Positions 33,321 through 44,225 of a stretch of DNA of 64,000 bases are shown here, piece after piece (within the stretch, counting starts at the first letter, position 1; each line of letters opens with the position of its first letter). The DNA is from Athripsodes cinereus. Taxonomy: Eukaryota > Arthropoda > Insecta > Trichoptera > Leptoceridae. A model generated the notes under the pieces. That model made no database searches. It saw nothing but the letters and a program-made list of their open reading frames with translations, and had not been told where the DNA came from. A program made the position numbers and the translations under genes. The stretch covers positions 24,228,098 through 24,292,097 of the forward strand of contig OX388318.1 of assembly GCA_947579605.1 (NCBI GenBank), given 5' to 3'.

Positions 33321-33774
33321 TAATAAAAAGCGACCAGAGTTCCTAGTCATTTTTTCATTACTTCCTGCAATCTGGAATTTATTGTAACGATGACCTGTAT
33401 GTTATCTGTGGTATATTTAAAACAAAATAACCACATAGCGAGTAACGATATTAACTGATTAATAATGTTAAGTTACTGGTTAATAACGGTGCCCACTTTG
33501 TTACTATACAATATAACCTATAAATAGTGCTTTATATTCTTCTTACAGTCCACTGCCCATCACAAAACCATAAACGAAGAACCTAATATTGTTAAAGTAT
33601 GTATAAGTTAAGAATATTCTCAAAATATGGTACGTGTTCATATTATATTGAAACCTTTTTGTCATGGAGTTCCCGGAATAGAGAAAATTGGGTATTTTTT
33701 ATAGATTTTTTGCTTAAGAGTCAACAGCGCATTTCGACCCCATTGTTACAAATATACATACTTCTAATATGGTA
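33321..33774. other. Intergenic, nothing recognised
   Basis: AT-rich, no gene. Confidence 0.5.
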
Positions 33775-34500
33775 AAAATGTTAGTGCACAATATCATTCT
33801 GGCACCGACACTAATGTCTGCAAGCGAAATTTGGAAGTGGTTGTAGAAGGATGAAAGTGGAATAAATGCTGCGGATATGCGATCGCTGAGAATTACGGTC
33901 GGTAAAAGAGAGATAGAATAAGGAATTTCGGAGAATGAGTGTTGTGGATAGAATGCGTGTAAATAAGTTACGATGGTTAAAATGAATTTAAAAACACTGT
34001 ATAATTTCCAAATTAAATTAATTCACCTCAAACGTTTTCGCTAAGGCTTCTACTTGGCATCATCAGGAGGACCTGATGATGCCAAGTAGAAGCCTTGGCG
34101 AAAACGTTTGAGGTGAATAAATTTAATTTGGAAATTATACAGTGTTTTTAAATTCATTTTAATTATAATGAATTTCCAAAGTGTTAACACAAAAACATTT
34201 GATTTATTAGGTTACGATGGCTTGGACATGTGAAGCGAACGAATGATGGAAGATCACGAAGTGGCTGTATTAATCTGAAAGAGAGGATGTGAGAAAGTGT
34301 GGACGTCTAAGAACTGGTGGTAAGAACTACGTGGATCAAATTCTCAAGGATGTCGTGTTTGGAGTAAAAGAAATCAGCGTGTAGGAGCATAATATATTAG
34401 AAATGGTATGAATATAGAGGAAATAAAGGTATATAAAAACAGATCATTACGGCATTCCGTTCTCTCTGCCTACTCCCTTTAGGCTTCGGCGTGAGGATAT
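33775..34500 (+). pseudogene. RTE-like LINE C-terminal remnant, split by a fold-back element
   Basis: Left part 33775-33976 and right part 34211-34500 align with 60190-60700 (AATGTTAGTGCACAATATCA ... ATGCGATCGCTGAGAATTAC; GGTTACGATGGCTTGGACAT; GCATTCCGTTCTCTCTGCCT). It has several stops and frameshifts. The interruption has a 10-bp target duplication. Confidence 0.8.
33977..34210. mobile_element. Fold-back element with hammerhead-like core
   Basis: GTTACGATGG flanks it at 33967-33976 and 34211-34220. Bases 33977-34162 form a nearly perfect palindrome with about 90-bp arms. A 48-bp non-palindromic piece follows on the right. The right arm contains CTGATGA (34073-34079), a 6-bp stem GCCAAG/CTTGGC (34081-34086 with 34094-34099) and GAAA (34100-34103), the order seen in hammerhead ribozyme cores. 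An extra T between CTGATGA and the stem departs from the canonical core. Confidence 0.85.
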
Positions 34501-35234
34501 AGATAGAAATATAGATTTTTTTTCTTAAAAATATATTTAGGATGGATGGAATACCCCATCAATTCTGAATTGCATACGTCAAATGTCTTATACGTGTTGT
34601 TTTTTTTATGTCTGCTCTGGCAGTTATATTTAAAGAGGGGTTATATAATAAAATATTTGGAAATCTCTGTTTTAGGAGAAAGGAAGTTTTGCTTTATGAA
34701 AATTTGTCAATAAAAATATTTGAATACGTTCACATGTGCGTTTGTTTTCGTTCTTACATATTATATGGAATTTGCTCTATTATATATTATCGATAAAAAA
34801 TCGGAAAAACAAAACTATCTACCTTCTTACTTCCCACTTATAAGATTAAAAACTAATAGGCATGTGTCGTTAGCCAGGATAGACTCTCCACTCCACATCC
34901 CTTCCTAAACTCTCCTTTCCTAAGAAGCGACATTGTTCTGTATAATATAATTAAAGTAAAGGTAATTTCTTAAAGTGTGTTTTTCTTTCTAAGATGAATC
35001 TGAAAAAGGATTTCAATAGATGTCTTCCCGCAAGACGACTTGGGTATAAAAGCTAGTTGTAATAACAACGTTATCACGATATTGGATCGAAGGACTTTTT
35101 TTTAATCAACCGTAAATCTTTTATAATGACATGAAAAAAAAACCGTCCCTAATGTCCTGGAGATGTACAGGGTGACCCCAAAAAACTTTCTATACCTAAA
35201 TGGGGATGATTGTTTTTAGAAATAATACTACTTC
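34501..35234. other. Intergenic, nothing recognised
   Basis: AT-rich. Overlapping short ORFs (34608-34908) lack domains. Confidence 0.5.
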
Positions 35235-35405
35235 TACTATACTACGCCATTATGCCGTATCTCAAGTCGGGTAGGCAGAAAAGACGGAACGCCAAGTTGA
35301 TCTAGCCTTACATACTTTCTTTCAACCACATACATGCACGTCGATTTATTTGAGCTAATTCGCTTTCGTATTTGAGAATTTGATCCACGTGATCAAACCA
35401 CGCAA
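35235..35405 (-). mobile_element. RTE-like LINE fragment
   Basis: TATGCCGTATCTCAAGTCGG, GGTAGGCAGAAAAGACGGAA and AGAATTTGATCCACGTGATC correspond to the C-terminal coding seen at 60500-60690 in reverse. Confidence 0.75.
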
Positions 35406-35409
35406 CTAA

Positions 35410-35640
35410 AAGAATTAGTCTTCCACTCTTTTTCGTAAGTTTATGAATGTCCTGTAAAAGGCTTAGGTATTCAAAAACATAAGAATATTTTACATTTAAA
35501 ATTCAACGATGAGATTTGCCACCCATACTTAATGTCTTCATTTTTTATTGGCACGGAAAGGACAGCTTTCATGATTATTGCAGCATCCGTCTGGTCTGCT
35601 GACTACCCCACTTGTGGGATTTGTCGTGATGGGATAGTGC
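35410..35640 (+). repeat. Repeat family A
   Basis: AATTAGTCTTCCACTCTTTT, GAATGTCCTGTAAAAGGC, GATGAGATTTGCCACCCATA, CCACTTGTGGGATTTGTCGT. Confidence 0.85.
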
Positions 35641-35799
35641 CTAGTATAAATATAAGCACCAACAGAAATAAATAAAAGAAAATTATTTCCCAAAAGAACC
35701 CAAAACATATGCATCAAAAGAAAACACAATAAAATTAAATGACAATCTACCTATCTACATATCTAAGTTCATTCGAATTAGAATGATTTAACAAAATAC

Positions 35800-35970
35800 T
35801 ACTACTACTACACGATCACGGCATATCCCACAAGTGGGGTAGCCAGCAGAAAAGCTGCACGCAATTAACATGCAGGCCGTCTTCATTAGTTCATCTCAAA
35901 TTCAGCGATGAGGTTTGCCACCCATCTTAAATGTCTTAGTTTTTTATTGGCACATAGAGGACGGCCTTTA
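35800..35970. repeat. Two family A fragments head to head
   Basis: 35800-35885 is minus (CTACTACTAC, ATCACGGCATATCCCACAAG); 35886-35970 is plus (TCAGCGATGAGGTTTGCCAC ... GGCACATAGAGGACGGCC). The junction has no spacer, which suggests recombination or template switching between copies. Confidence 0.75.
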
Positions 35971-36299
35971 ACAAAATATTTTGACAAAATTTGAAAATTC
36001 AATTACACTTGTAGTGTTGGTACTACTTACGTATATGAAAAAATATCAACACCGTATATATAACAAAAAAAAACCAAAACAAAGATAACAAATAAAACAA
36101 TCGCTTCATTTCTGAAATTTATCGCTTTGTATGAATGTACAAAACATGAATTAAACAAAAGTACCACTTCATTTCCATTTACAGAATAACCGTTAAGCTA
36201 CAAATCAAAATAACTGCCAAAGCTACAAAAAGGACAGTATTTATATGAGTGACAGAAAGTTCAAATTAAGGGTTGCAAAATATATCTAAGTAAACTTGT

Positions 36300-36900
36300 A
36301 TAATTTCTGACTGGGCGACTAAATGTGAGCGACTATTTATGCAGTTTGTGCGACTACATAACGTTAATGAGACAGCATTGTGGCTGATATATTATAATTG
36401 AAAACGAGTTGCATTTTATTAGAGATGGCATTTTTATAAAATCAAAAAACATTGTATAAATCACGGGTTTGAGTCCCACTGCCGACTTTATTCCATCTTC
36501 GCGATACAAGCGTATAATTAAGAGTGAGTAGTTGTAGATATAAACAATTTATCTTAAAAAAAGAACTTATAGGAAATACACGAAAATGTAATGTAAATAT
36601 AAGAATAAAAATTAAATTGACGTTTTGTCTTGTTATTTTTTAGTCATTCGCTCGATAAAAGGATGTAGTCGCTCAGTCAGTATTTTTTGACGCTCATTTA
36701 TGACACGCATATTTAGTCGCTCACCTATTATAACTACGACCAATTTTCTGCAGCTGCTGAATTATGAAATTTTTATCATTCAATATTTGTCGCCAATTTT
36801 TTTTTGTCGCACTAATAATAGTATTGAGGCAATTCATTGTAAGTCGACCATTTGTTTTCTCTGTCGCCAGCTTAAACATTCCCAAAAACTAATCTGTCTG
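36300..36900. repeat. Region rich in GCGACTA/TAGTCGC words
   Basis: GGGCGACTAAATGTGAGCGA and TGTGCGACTACATAACG near 36316-36360, and AGTCGCTCAGTCAG, TTAGTCGCTCACC and TTTGTCGCACTAA near 36670-36820 on the other strand. It looks like an element with inverted, repeated GAGCGACTA motifs, but I cannot define ends. Confidence 0.45.
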
Positions 36901-37194
36901 TAGCATTATAGAAAATGGTAAAACATTTTCGGGGGGAAAAAAATATGAACGTTACTTGTTTTTGTGACAGAATGATACTAATTCTAATTTAACTGCGATA
37001 TATGACGTACTTAGTAGACAAAGCCATCCCCCTCCTCCCAATACAAATAACAATTTACAATATTTCAATATACCCTCAGGGTGACCATTATCCTGAGCTA
37101 GCCCGTAACTTTTTTCGTAAGTTGGTATTATGCCCTTTTTTTATGAAAATCACTTTTTTCACTAGACATAATATAACATAACACAACATAACAC

Positions 37195-38175
37195 AACACG
37201 TGTAGACAATTCACACAGACCGAGCTAGTCCCAAACTAAGATATGAATCTTGTATTATGGGTACTAACACGGCGATACACATATACAATGCACTAAACAC
37301 ATATACATGTAACACCCAGACCCAGGACATTGAAGAAAGATCCACCACACACCCGGATACCTCAGGAGTCTTTAACTCCTACTTATCCGCACATTCAAAC
37401 CAAAATTGTCCTCACGGGCGGGCCATTAGGGAGGCCTGAAGGGCCGGCCGGCCAAAACCGCCGTCGTGGGAATCTTTTATACTACTTCTCTCTTCAATGT
37501 CCCTTCTGGGCGGTAATAATGTTTATTGAGTTATTATACAATATATATACAAGTAAAAAAGAAAGAAAAATAAACATAATGATACAAAACGTGAAGCAAA
37601 ATAAACAAAACATGATAATAAAATATATACACAAATTGGTAAGTAGGTACAGAAGGCCGAGGTGAGGTGTCCAGAGACGTGCTGTTAGGCGTTTAAAGGG
37701 CGCGAGCCCGAGAGTCGCCAGCGCCAGCATGGTGTGGAAACATTAAACCCTCCCAAAAGGGACATCCCTACCAAACCTACTCTCCACCAAGGGAGACAGG
37801 ACGACACAACAAAAAGACGAGTTCGCCACACGCACCGCCGCCACAATGGGCAAAACCAACCCTACGACACTCCCACGTCAGACGGGGGTGAACCCGGCTG
37901 ACGCAGAAGCTCCCAACGAGATACCCAAACATCCACAAACCCCAAAAATGCCTTTAGGTTCCTTGGGCATTGCAAAACCTCCCCAAACCATATAGGTCTG
38001 GGAGTGTTCTCACTCATATCATCTAGCATTGCATCTCTAGCATCATTCATCACAGAGCACTCCCAGACCCAGGACAATCTGAAAAAGGTCATTCTTCATT
38101 TTGCCCTGGCCGGGAATCGAACCCGGGACCTCGTGACTCAAAGGCAAGTGCGTTAGCCTCCGCACCACACCGGTC
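37195..38175 (-). mobile_element. tRNA-derived SINE split by a LINE insertion
   Basis: Tail at 37195-37329 (CACACAGACCGAGCTAGTCC ... ATGCACTAAACACATATACA). Head at 38062-38175 with a clear minus-strand B box (GGGTTCGATTCCCGGCCAGG). Joining at the 15-bp duplication gives a normal SINE. Confidence 0.9.
37330..38061 (-). mobile_element. 732-bp LINE 3' end with 15-bp TSD
   Basis: CCCAGACCCAGGACA at 37315-37329 and 38062-38076 flanks it. On the minus strand 38092-37862 includes ARDAMLDDMSENTP ... LKAFLGFVDVW then a stop. This resembles the extreme C-terminus of R1/Jockey-like polymerases, though I am not sure of the clade. The following 3' UTR has a GC-rich island at 37640-37760 (AACCCTCCCAAAAGGGACAT), shared with 62885-63022. 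The 3' end lacks poly(A). Confidence 0.8.
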
Positions 38176-38239
38176 GCCTTGTAATATTTTTTTTACTACC
38201 TACACTTAAAATGCTGAAACACCTAATATCATTCAGAGG

Positions 38240-38615
38240 AAAAAAAAATATATGAAGAGCAAATGAATTAGGAAAATGAGCTGGTGCAAGAGGAGTGTTC
38301 TGGACAGAATGCACGTAAACAAATTAAAATGATTCGGACATGCTGAGCGAATGGAAGGGGAAAGAATAACTAAGAGGTTATACTTATCTGAAAGAAAAGG
38401 TGTGAAGAAGCGCGGGCGTTCGAGAATTACGTGACTTGACCACGTGGAGCAAATTCTCAAGGACAGTCGCGTGCTAAGTAAGAGGAATCTAAGTAAGAGG
38501 TATGAGAAACTGGATGAATGTAGAAGAACCGAAAGAAGTATGTAAGGATAGATCAACATGACGTTCCGTTCTCTCTGCCTACCCCACCTGGGATACGGCG
38601 CGAGGGTATAGTATA
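38240..38615 (+). pseudogene. RTE-like LINE C-terminal remnant
   Basis: Aligns with 60350-60700: GAGTGTTCTGGACAGAATGC, CTGAAAGAAAAGGTGTGA, AAATTCTCAAGGACAGTCGC, TTCCGTTCTCTCTGCCTACC. Stops and frameshifts present. Confidence 0.8.
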
Positions 38616-38699
38616 GTAGTACCTACCACCACAGAAATATTCACACTCAAATGATGCTATTTTCGTATTATGATAGTAGTGTGTCTAGTAGATGGCTTT

Positions 38700-38880
38700 T
38701 ATGTATGATGTTGGAACAAGCTGCCTCTGTGTCTGCGAGAGGAGGTGAATGGAGAGAGTTTTAAAAGAGGGCTGAAGACACACCTTTTTGCTGGGAGTTT
38801 CGGGTGATGGATACGATATACGGCGCCCTTGAGGTCATGTTATGAGTAAACGGCGCTTTACAAATTGTCCATATATATAT
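38700..38880 (+). mobile_element. L2/CR1-like LINE 3' end
   Basis: Plus-strand translation gives WNKLPLCLREEVNGE and FKRGLKTHLFAGSF, then GGCGCCCTTGAGGTCATG, AACGGCGCTTTACAAATTGT and an AT microsatellite. The copy at 55745-56480 ends in the same way. Confidence 0.75.
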
Positions 38881-38884
38881 ATAA

Positions 38885-38960
38885 ATCGCATGAATGTGAA
38901 AGAAGCGAAATATTAATGCAAATATATTTTAATATGGCGTCCTGTCCTCTCTGCCTTCCT
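38885..38960 (+). mobile_element. Short RTE-like LINE 3' fragment
   Basis: CATGAATGTGAAAGAAGCGA and GGCGTCCTGTCCTCTCTGCC match the RTE-like ending at 60600-60680. Confidence 0.65.
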
Positions 38961-39264
38961 CGCTTGGGATGTACAAAAATGGACATTATATTATACACGA
39001 CCAAAACATTTTCTCTTTTTCTTTTGTGTTGAATTAATGATAATGAAAATAAATAAGAATAATTTTTTATGCCACTTTGTACCTACTACAAATTATAAAT
39101 TTACATCATTTAACTTTTGCACTGCTTCTAATGGCCGCCACTCTATCACTGTTATTATTTTTTAGGTATGTAACTAGTATGTTAACCCAGCGTTGCCCAG
39201 GAAATAATCATATTTATTTATTTATTTTTTGGGCAATAAATCGCATTCGCCTTTTAGGTACAAT

Positions 39265-39440
39265 ACATGACAATTTAACAATATTGTCCTGGGTCTGGGT
39301 GTTACATGTATATGAGTTTAGTGCATTGTATATATGTTTATCATCGTGTAAGTATCCATAATACAAGATTTATATCTTAGTTTGGGACCAGCTCGAGCTG
39401 TGAAAATTGTTTATGCATGTGATGTAATGTTATGCTAAAT
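39265..39440 (+). mobile_element. tRNA-derived SINE tail (5' truncated)
   Basis: ATTGTCCTGGGTCTGGGTGT, TAGTGCATTGTATATATG, CCATAATACAAGATTTATAT and TTAGTTTGGGACCAGCTCGA. The tRNA-like head is missing. Confidence 0.8.
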
Positions 39441-39580
39441 TCAGTATTAAAGTTTGCCACTCATTCTGAAAATCTTATTTTTTGTAGGTATTGGTGAAGA
39501 AAGGACGGCTTGCATGTTTTTTACATACAGCTAATCTGCTGGCTACCCCACTTGTGGGATATGCCGTGATGGTAAAGTAG
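39441..39580 (+). repeat. Repeat family A, 3' part
   Basis: AAAGTTTGCCACTCATTCTG, GACGGCTTGCATGTTTTTTA, ACCCCACTTGTGGGATATGC, then TAGTAGGTAG. Confidence 0.8.
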
Positions 39581-39709
39581 TAGGTAGATATTTTTTATAT
39601 AGTTATTGTACCTACTATAAATACTGTTTTGGCTGTATATTATGTTAATAAATATATAAATTATTTTTACCTGCTCAATTATTTGATTAAAGAGCAAGAA
39701 CATTATTTC

Positions 39710-39845
39710 AAAATAAAAATTATTTATTTATTTATTTTCATATATCCACGGCGTTAGCCTTTGACATGTTAACAATCATATTAAAAACAGAAAAAAAAAC
39801 AACAAAAAACAACACAATAAATGTGTCATATCAGGAACAGTATTA
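39710..39845 (-). mobile_element. LINE 3' tail candidate
   Basis: TTATTTATTTATTTATTTTC followed by a unique 3' UTR (CACGGCGTTAGCCTTTGACA) has the layout of an antisense LINE end. Confidence 0.5.
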
Positions 39846-40180
39846 CAGGTAAAATAAGTTTATGTGAGATAATTATTATAAGTCAATCAAAAATATTCAA
39901 ATAAGTCATTGTAAATAGAAGACTCATAAATATATTGTCATACAGGTAAAATAAATTTAAGTGAGATAATCATTATATGTCAATCAACAATATTCAAATG
40001 AGTCATTAAATTGTAAATAGAGGATTTAAAAGTATATAGTCATATGGGTAAAATAAATGTAAGTTAAATAATTATTTAAGTCAATTAAAAATATTTCTTA
40101 ATAAAGTCATTGTAAATAAAGGATTTATATATATATATAGTCACACAGGTAAAATATAAGTGAGATAATTATCAAAATTA
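39846..40180. repeat. Tandem repeat, about 100-bp period, 3.4 units
   Basis: Units start with CAGGTAAAATAA at 39846 and 39943, a variant at about 40044, and 40146. Each continues GTGAGATAATTATTATA, GTCAATCAAAAATATTCAAA and GTCATTGTAAATAGA. Units are 97-102 bp and have diverged moderately. Confidence 0.88.
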
Positions 40181-40285
40181 TGACATATTCTTAAATTTTC
40201 AGCTTGAAACATTGTTTCATAACACCACCCATCTACGTAATTAATTTTCATGAGAATTTCATGTTACGTTATGTAGGTATTAATA

Positions 40286-40895
40286 CAGTCGATTCCGCTT
40301 AATCGGGACACCGGTTAATTGGGACAGCCGCTTATTTGGGGCAAATCTCAAAGAAGAGAAACCAAACCATGAAACCAATAGTAAATTTATATGTTTAATT
40401 GGGACAACATTCCGCTTAATTGGGACAGTAAATTTAAGATCACAGCACATAATTATTATGTTTCACATATTCTCAAGAAAAAATATGTAGGTACAAAGAA
40501 ATGTTACAAAAACAATAGACAGAATACACACGACTCATTTTTGCATTGAATTAAATTGTATATATACCTACCCATTTATTATTTTAATTGGGATTTTTTT
40601 TTCTTTATAAAATTATATTAAGTACATATTTGTAATTTATATGATAATTTATAATGTAATTTACAGTTTCCAAGAGTTTATAAAATAAAATAATTGAAAA
40701 AAAATATGCATTGTATAGGCACATTGTATAATTTTATGTGTGTATTACTGGTTTTGCCAGTTGTTGGTATTGACAGGTATTTAGTTGCCAAAACCAAATA
40801 AAAAAAAATATGTGAAATTCGCTTAATTGGGACAGCCGCTCAATTGGGATAAAATGCCCAAGTCCCGATGTGTCCCAATTAAGCGGAATCGACTG
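40286..40895. mobile_element. pogo/Tigger-like MITE, 610 bp
   Basis: CAGTCGATTCCGCTTAATCG then GGACA at the left matches the reverse complement of TGTCCCAATTAAGCGGAATC then GACTG at the right (one mismatch in about 25). TA flanks both ends (40284-40285, 40896-40897). The motif GCTTAATTGGGACA recurs inside the element (near 40429 and 40811). TIRs starting CAGTCGA with a GGGAC motif are typical of pogo/Tigger elements. There is no transposase ORF. Confidence 0.9.
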
Positions 40896-41454
40896 TATTA
40901 CCTACTACGTAACGTTACGTCAACTGTTTTTTTCTCATTCTTATTGTTAGTACATAGTTATCCAAAGACACGAAATGTTTCGTGCTCACAACAATCAAAT
41001 TATTTTCTTCATCTCGTTTATGACTATGAATAAATTTGTTTTTTTCTTAAACTATTAACACACAATCAAAAATTACCAAATTTCCGAGCTATCTGAAAAT
41101 TTGTCGTCGGATATCTGTCGGCTACCGAGGTTTCATAGAATAATACGTCGTTGCATATCGTCGCTGCATAGTCAAAAAGAGGTATGCGCGAACATTTTTA
41201 TTCAGGGCATTAAAATTATTGTTTGAACTTTTTATTGGCGTGTGATATTATTCTTTAAGTATTGAATTTTAATATTTGAATCACTTTATGAAATGGTTAT
41301 GATGTCGTTATAATCAATTTATTCTAGAAATGTCAAAACATTTAAAAATCACATATACCTCTTATTGAATATGCAACGACGATATTCAAAATGCGGTATG
41401 AAAATTTACAATGTTTTGACATTTGAAAAATACAAAGAGTTAAAAAAAATTAAA
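40896..41454. other. Intergenic, nothing recognised
   Basis: AT-rich. ACGTCGTTGCATATCGTCG-type motifs (41145-41170) and TATGCAACGACGATATTC (41375) form a loose inverted pair. Confidence 0.4.
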
Positions 41455-41600
41455 GAGATTTGAAACAGGAATCAGTGGGATTGGTGAAAGTAACATGGGT
41501 AAAGTTCAATAACGCCAGCCTGAGCCGATTCGTAAACGTTGGAACACCTTTCCTATTTCCTTCTTAAGGAAGTTTGCACAGATAAGGTGTCTGTTGAGTG
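41455..41600 (+). repeat. Repeat family F
   Basis: GTGGGATTGGTGAAAGTAAC, CAGCCTGAGCCGATTCGTAA and CGTTGGAACACCTTTC. Confidence 0.7.
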
Positions 41601-41714
41601 AATAATTTAATTTCTTAAATCGAAAATCTGGCGACAGAGGGATTTTAATGTACTTACCTAAGAGAAAACATTAAAATTTAGGAATCTGAGACGTCCGAGC
41701 ATGTCCACCATTTC

Positions 41715-41845
41715 ATTGAATTAGTTATAAATAAAACATTTTTTTTTATAGAATATCTACTGTGACTTTTTATTGGACGCGAGCCGGATTCCAAGTCACA
41801 ATGAATATACTATAAAAAAATGTTTTATTTATAAATAATTCAATT
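41715..41845. mobile_element. Fold-back element, about 130 bp
   Basis: ATTGAATTAGTTATAAATAA then AACATTTTTTTTTATAG at the left pairs with CTATAAAAAAATGTTTTATT then TATAAATAATTCAAT at the right. Inner arms TGTGACT/AGTCACA extend the fold. Only about 25 central bases (GGACGCGAGCCGG) are unpaired. Confidence 0.75.
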
Positions 41846-42650
41846 TGAAGTTCCACCAAGAATCGTTGGTTGAAAAATATCAACTTCACCATTTCATTGT
41901 TAAAAATTGGTCAGCTTAATATTATACATATACCTACTATATTTTTTTCCATAAGATTCGTGCCCGCCATTATTTTCTATACTCTCGATAACGACAATAA
42001 GGTTGGTAACCCCTGTATTAGATTGTGACGTGTTTGAGGAAAACGATAATATTTATATTTTTTTTTATTCTTCATAAAAATATCGCAAACAAGTTAATCA
42101 ATACCAATTTAAATATTAACATGGACTCATTTTAATATTTTTTTGGGTTATGAAGCAATAACATGAATATTACTTGCCATTACGAATAAACTGTGAAACT
42201 TATTAATTTTTTCATTATGAACATAATCAATACCTCCCTCTCAGCGGGTTGCTGTGAGACATTATATTTGATATCTGATAAATATTATATATTTCTTTAA
42301 CATTATATACGACCTTTTACATGTTAAACAAAAAAGTATGACGGACAACAAAATAAAAACAATCATATTTATTTATTCTTTATTCTTCAACGTCTCCCGT
42401 ATGAATCTCACTAATCATAGTTACACTAAAAATACTAATGAGATTTATGTAATTGTGATTTTCGTTAAGTGTCACAATACACAACTGAAATGCAAAAAAG
42501 CGCATGTTTGGTTAGGTCGCACACTCTGCGACTAGTCTAGAGATACATATACCTAGTTAAAGGCAGAAAAATTAAAACTGTTTTAGCCCTTGGAACATAC
42601 TGAAGTAATCATTATGGCCCTAAGACTTCAAAGTTTCGAGACCCCTAGTA

Positions 42651-42800
42651 AAGATAGATAGACCCACAAGTAGGAAATTATTCTAACTAAAAATCGATCG
42701 ACTGTAAATGAATTAGATTGACGATTGATAGATTGAAGGTTAGTCTAATAATTATAGTTTTTATTCAAATGAACTTGGTATTTGCTCTAATCTATTAATG
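42651..42800 (+). repeat. Direct repeat, copy 1 (family J)
   Basis: GATAGACCCACAAGTAGGAA, TTAGATTGACGATTGATAGA and TTGGTATTTGCTCTAATC recur at 44085-44225 in the same orientation with about 90 percent identity by eye. Confidence 0.85.
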
Positions 42801-43387
42801 TTTACCTGCCCTAGAATGTCGACATAATTATGTGGTTTTTATGGTATTGATGTGAAAAAGAATTTAAAATTAAGTATATTTCAACTCGTATACAACGAGT
42901 ATAGAAGTAGAACTTTCAACTATATCTATCACACGGATGTCGTTTGAGTAGAATCACATTTTCAAAACACATTAATTAATATGGTTTTTCCTGGAAAATA
43001 AATTACAAAATATAAGTATATAAATATAGAGATACATAGTATTTGCTACAATTACTTATCGATTTTACACTTCTGTAATTAATTGTTACCATATTGCCTA
43101 ATCTAATTACATCTTACGAGTACTTATTGACATCAATAATGACCACGTTATTTTCTATTTTTGATTACTTGACATGTTTTAATAATTTGACATTCCCTCA
43201 GTGGTCTATTGACAGTAAACATTATCAATTTTATAACATCCATTTTTAAAGACTGTGTGTACTACTTGACACCCCATTTACTTTATTTGAAATACTTACA
43301 TAAATACTCCTCGTTGTTAATTGAATATTGACTCAGAATGGACGTATGAGGCGTTATATTTTTATTTTTTTCATAAATTGTAACATT

Positions 43388-43632
43388 TTAACGCGGCGGC
43401 AGAATTGCCACAGTTCTCAGCATTACACAACCAGATAAGTCTTCATATTATGATCAGTCATGGTCACACAAAAACTTTACAGTCTAATAATGCCGGGAAA
43501 AATTCACCTATCCAGATATGCAGGTTATCAAATGATTAGGCTCAAAACGCGGGCACAAAATACCAGCATTGTGCCTGAAATATCTGTGTTCAGAAACTTT
43601 CTAACAATATTAAAAGTGTTTATTAAAATAGA
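43388..43632 (+). repeat. Repeat family E
   Basis: GCGGCGGCAGAATTGCCACA, ATGATCAGTCATGGTCACAC, GGGAAAAATTCACCTATCCA, CCAGCATTGTGCCTGAAATA. Related copies at 61180-61425 (minus) and 62262-62865. A short ORF (43460-43666) overlaps it but its reading frame is not kept in the minus copy. Confidence 0.82.
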
Positions 43633-44084
43633 TTTTGATTTTTTATGTATAAATTTACCCATATAACCATATGAATAGTTGTAAACAATTCAGAATCAAT
43701 AATCTATAGTAGAAAGAAACACTTGTTTCAATTACATAATTATGGAATTCTACTACGTGTGCACCGATACAATTAATAATATAAATTTACCGGCAAATCT
43801 AATTTTTGTAAATTATTTATTAAAGATTTCGGAGTTACCCCTGTAGCTGACATTACTAAAGGTATTATATAAACGGACCTAGATTGCCAAATATTGTTTT
43901 ATTTCTGTTAATATTTTTTTATTGATTTTTATTACATTTTGTTGTGCCGTAACTCGTATGTGTATATTAAATAAATTTTGTATATAAATCTTCGGTATGT
44001 AAAAGGCATGCACTTTGAATTGTAAATAAATTAATAATCTGTATCTCTAAAAGATAGATTACCTATGTTATGGTATAGATATAT

Positions 44085-44225
44085 AGATAGACCCACAAGT
44101 AGGAAAACTAAACTAAAAATCAATCGACTGTAAATTAATTAGATTGACGATTCATAGATTGAAGGTTAGTCTGATAATTACAGTTTTTATTCAAATGAAC
44201 TTGGTATTTGCTCTAATCGATTATT
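44085..44225 (+). repeat. Direct repeat, copy 2 (family J)
   Basis: Second copy of 42651-42800. The two are 1.4 kb apart and may be two insertions or a local duplication. Confidence 0.85.

Noticed and set aside
43460..43666. Conserved small protein in family E (also 62696-62887)
   Set aside because: Similar ORFs exist only because the repeat is similar. Frames break in the minus copy at 61174-61434.
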